Origin: Peribacillus simplex
GTDB lineage: Bacteria; Bacillota; Bacilli; Bacillales; DSM-1321
Direction: 5' to 3'
DNA: 64,000 nt
Assembly: GCF_900156045.1 (NCBI RefSeq)
Contig: NZ_FTMX01000008.1
Location: 62,001 to 126,000 of the forward strand
The notes beneath the pieces were generated by a model that was not told the DNA's origin, ran no database searches, and saw nothing but the letters and a program-made list of their open reading frames with translations. The position numbers and the translations under genes are program-made. Shown one piece after another: positions 62,105 through 64,000 of the stretch. Each line of letters begins with the position of its first letter. The stretch's first letter is position 1.

Positions 62105-62589
62105 CAATTAAAAGTCAATTCTTTTGCCAAATCAGGCATAGGCTTCTTTTTGACTGAAATTAATTGTTCATTTTCATAGATACAGGAAAATTCCATTGGC
62201 GGTTCATCCAGTAATATATCCTTTAGATAATACTTTATGTTGGACACAACCTCATTTGCCTCCATAACCCATTTAAATGGCTTCCAGGCAAGTTCCCCTT
62301 CATTACAGGCAGTAAGCCCTCCCCCTGCATCTTCAGCCCGGTAAACATACATTCCACCTGTTTGATTCCATGTCACAATTCCTCGAAAGGCCAACCCCTT
62401 TACCTTCAAACCAGTTTCTTCAAGAATTTCGCGCTCCATCGATTCATCGATGGTTTCACCTTGTTCTATTTTCCCGCCTATCCCATTCCATTTATGCCTA
62501 TTCGGATTTTTTTGGCGAAATAGCATCAACACTTCGACTTCATTGAATCTTTTTCGAGTTATAAAACATATATTATAGATAATATCCAT
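62104..62589 (-). CDS. Nudix hydrolase (MutT/8-oxo-dGTPase type)
   Basis: A 161-residue Nudix protein. The Nudix box G-G-K-I-E-Q-G-E-T-I-D-E-S-M-E-R-E-I-L-E fits GX5EX7REUXEEXGU, completed by E-T-G-L. The preceding K-W-N-G-I-G is typical of MutT-like 8-oxo-dGTP diphosphatases, which remove oxidised nucleotides, but Nudix substrates cannot be fixed from sequence. ATG 62589 follows AAAGGA at 8 nt; an upstream in-frame codon adds eight residues. Confidence 0.88.
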   Translation of the reverse strand: MDIIYNICFITRKRFNEVEVLMLFRQKNPNRHKWNGIGGKIEQGETIDESMEREILEETGLKVKGLAFRGIVTWNQTGGMYVYRAEDAGGGLTACNEGELAWKPFKWVMEANEVVSNIKYYLKDILLDEPPMEFSCIYENEQLISVKKKPMPDLAKELTFN

Positions 62590-62679
62590 GGTTATATCCT
62601 TTCTTAAACGCACATTATTCGCATCTACTTCATAATTACTTTATACTTAAATAACGAACCTTTAGGAAGGAGAATTAGT

Positions 62680-62976
62680 ATGAAACTGACCATTTCCGAT
62701 CAAGCAGCTAAGTGGTATATTGATGAGCTGGGGCTTCAAGAAGGCTCTCATTTACGCTTTTATGTAAGATATGGCGGGCATAGTACCGTCCAAAGCGGCT
62801 TTTCATTAGGTATCATGCAAGAAGAACCTGAAGCTGCAGCAGCAGTAACAACTATGAATGAGATTAACTTTTATGTAGAAGAAAAAGATTTATGGTACTT
62901 TGATGGTCACGATTTACTTATTAATTTTAATGAAAAACTGACTGAACCAGAATTCCACTATGAAAAAAGTGCTTGA
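62680..62976 (+). CDS. yneR: HesB/IscA-like protein YneR
   Basis: A 98-residue protein of the HesB/YneR family: A-A-K-W-Y-I-D-E-L-G-L, L-R-F-Y-V-R-Y-G-G and F-S-L-G-I near residue 45. The three cysteines that bind Fe-S in true IscA are absent, as usual in YneR, so it is not a classical scaffold. Convergent with yneQ, as in B. subtilis. Confidence 0.9.
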   Translation: MKLTISDQAAKWYIDELGLQEGSHLRFYVRYGGHSTVQSGFSLGIMQEEPEAAAAVTTMNEINFYVEEKDLWYFDGHDLLINFNEKLTEPEFHYEKSA

Positions 62977-62982
62977 AAATAA

Positions 62983-63008
62983 AGCAGCGGTGTTAACTGC
63001 TGTTTTTT
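62983..63008 (+). terminator. Terminator of yneR
   Basis: AGCAG and CTGCT form a short stem followed by GTTTTTTC, 7 bp after the yneR stop; it sits between convergent genes. Confidence 0.55.
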
Positions 63009-63013
63009 CTTCT

Positions 63014-63307
63014 TCAATCGAGCAGGCGCTCTTTTATATGTTCCGCCCTTAAAATTTCCGCTTGCTTATCCCCTAAAAGATCGAAATGGGAATAGCCATC
63101 CTTCCTGTGGTGAATCCACTCTTTTTTAAGCCCGTATTTCTTACCCCACTCCGATAAACGCCGTAAATCATTGCATCCCACTTTTGTAACCGTCTTGCAA
63201 CCAGGAAATCGGTCATCCAGCCAATAATGAGTTAAAAAAGCTATTTGGCCTTGATCGATTTTCTGCTTCCAGGCTGCTATGTCTCCCCGTTTAATCCCAA
63301 AAGCCAT
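63014..63307 (-). CDS. yneQ: Conserved small protein YneQ
   Basis: A 97-residue protein matching YneQ of Bacillus: M-A-F-G-I-K-R, F-L-T-H-Y-W-L-D-D-R-F-P-G-C, V-G-C-N-D-L, E-W-I-H-H-R and H-F-D-L-L. Two Cys and several His suggest metal binding, but no function is known. Same neighbours as in B. subtilis (yneP upstream, yneR convergent). GAGGTGAT precedes the ATG. Confidence 0.9.
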   Translation of the reverse strand: MAFGIKRGDIAAWKQKIDQGQIAFLTHYWLDDRFPGCKTVTKVGCNDLRRLSEWGKKYGLKKEWIHHRKDGYSHFDLLGDKQAEILRAEHIKERLLD

Positions 63308-63332
63308 TTCTTGATCACCTCATTAAATATAA

Positions 63333-63764
63333 TTAAACCAATTCATCCTGCTTTTTATTTTTCTCGTAGGCCTCATGCCATTCAGGATACTTGCGTTTAA
63401 TGGATATCGGGCGGAAGCTCTCCTTTTTAACGCAAACGTGGGAAGAATGACCTGTAGCCGCCACTTCATTTTTCCCATTAACGATCTCATACCCATAAAT
63501 GACCCGTAAGCCATCATACTTTTCAATCCAGGTTTTAACTTTTACCTTATCACCATATCTAACAGGGGTTTTATACGAAGCCTGAATATCCATAACAGGT
63601 GAGATGATGCCATCCGCTTCCATATCAGCATAATGAAATCCTAAATCATTTATCAATTTTGTCCTGCCCAGTTCCATCCATATCAAATAATTCGCATGGT
63701 AAACAACACCCATTTGATCTGTCTCTGCATACCGCACTTCAATTTCGTTTTCAGCTATGAACAT
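63333..63764 (-). CDS. yneP: Acyl-CoA thioesterase YneP (4HBT family)
   Basis: A 143-residue hot-dog thioesterase. V-R-Y-A-E-T-D-Q-M-G-V-V-Y-H-A-N-Y (residues 10-26) is the 4-hydroxybenzoyl-CoA thioesterase signature with the catalytic Asp. It hydrolyses an acyl-CoA; B. subtilis YneP is its counterpart. GGGGAAAC precedes the ATG. It ends 25 bp before yneQ, so the two are probably co-transcribed. Confidence 0.92.
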   Translation of the reverse strand: MFIAENEIEVRYAETDQMGVVYHANYLIWMELGRTKLINDLGFHYADMEADGIISPVMDIQASYKTPVRYGDKVKVKTWIEKYDGLRVIYGYEIVNGKNEVAATGHSSHVCVKKESFRPISIKRKYPEWHEAYEKNKKQDELV

Positions 63765-63876
63765 TTTGTTTCCCCACTTTCATTTCTATTGCATTAAACA
63801 TTTTACCATAACAATTGTGAAAATTTCAGTTAAGCTGACTTAATCAAGGACTCCTTCCCTTCCATGAACCCTAAAT

Positions 63877-63913
63877 AAAGGGGAGAAAGATTGCTCGCCT
63901 CTTTCTCCCCTTT
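63877..63913 (-). terminator. Terminator of tlp
   Basis: AAAGGGGAGAAAG and its complement form a 13-bp stem around an 11-nt loop, followed on the minus strand by ATTTAGGG; it lies just past the tlp stop codon. Confidence 0.75.
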
Positions 63914-63923
63914 ACCCGGTTAT

Positions 63924-64000
63924 TTACATATTATCGTTACTATAACCGCTTTCCCGTGCTTCTTGCTCATCTTGCATTTCTTCCTTCATTCCTTCAATGC
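63924..64000 (-). CDS. tlp: Small acid-soluble spore protein Tlp (C-terminus only)
   Basis: The last 25 codons of a minus-strand gene enter at the right edge: I-E-G-M-K-E-E-M-Q-D-E-Q-E-A-R-E-S-G-Y. The E-x-x-x-E-I/M-x-D-E-x-x-A-R-x-x-G pattern and the position next to yneP fit Tlp, a minor spore protein made in the forespore. Only the tail is visible, so the call leans on gene order. Confidence 0.65.
   Translation of the reverse strand, partial: IEGMKEEMQDEQEARESGYSNDNM

Overview
The window is chromosomal DNA of a low-GC, spore-forming Bacillaceae species, plausibly a Peribacillus/Bacillus relative. This is inferred from three things. The right end has the Bacillus subtilis order tlp-yneP-yneQ-yneR...plsY-yneT-parE-parC. 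Purine-rich Shine-Dalgarno sites sit before nearly every gene. Control sites are of the Firmicutes type (CcpA cre, LexA box, SigL -24/-12). Most genes lie on the minus strand.

Layout. (1) 1-3741: a molybdenum hydroxylase operon (CoxG, CoxM, CoxS and CoxL-like; the last is cut by the window edge). (2) 4002-14273: an operon of ten genes for aromatic-ring catabolism: cupin, extradiol dioxygenase, SDR, ThDP-dependent decarboxylase-like enzyme, aldehyde dehydrogenase, aspartate-dehydrogenase-like enzyme, Rieske dioxygenase alpha and beta, cis-dihydrodiol dehydrogenase and a two-domain VOC protein. Nearby are an IclR regulator, a decayed alpha/beta-hydrolase gene and an ACS-family MFS transporter (14435-17957). 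(3) 18600-24669: an operon with a deacetylase-like amidohydrolase, a PLP ammonia-lyase-like protein, KDPG aldolase, KDG kinase, a GntR regulator and a GntP permease, read as catabolism of an amino-sugar acid. (4) 25378-31056: acyl-CoA ligase, MarR/MFS pair, a 21-bp tandem repeat locus, an IolW-like oxidoreductase and a DUF1801 protein. (5) 31415-40766: peptidoglycan amino-sugar recycling (murQ-murR-murP-mupG-nagZ-namZ and a GlcNAc-type PTS); mupG carries a C-terminal frameshift. (6) 41014-54207: two operons apparently joined by one sigma-54 activator, namely a Liv-type ABC importer and a CoA-ligase/acyl-CoA dehydrogenase/MaoC/SDR operon. (7) 54475-64000: parEC under a LexA-like box, yneT, plsY and small conserved genes, interrupted by an orphan 23S rRNA fragment and decayed genes.

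The strongest system-level signal is region 6. Near-perfect sigma-54 promoters (TGGCAC-N5-TTGCAT) lie before both the transporter and the acyl-CoA operons. Each has a related upstream element beginning exactly 120 bp from its -12 GC, and the gene for a PAS/AAA+/Fis activator lies between the operons. With cre sites on top, this looks like a regulon for uptake, CoA activation and beta-oxidation-like breakdown of an unknown carboxylic acid. The second is the aromatic operon, which lacks its own ferredoxin and reductase and has a candidate operator exactly between the -35 and -10 boxes of its promoter.

Small-scale oddities include a probable AUC start codon in the CoxM-like gene, several frameshifted genes, and two intergenic repeat elements. 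All family assignments come from reading the translated sequence; no database search was run.
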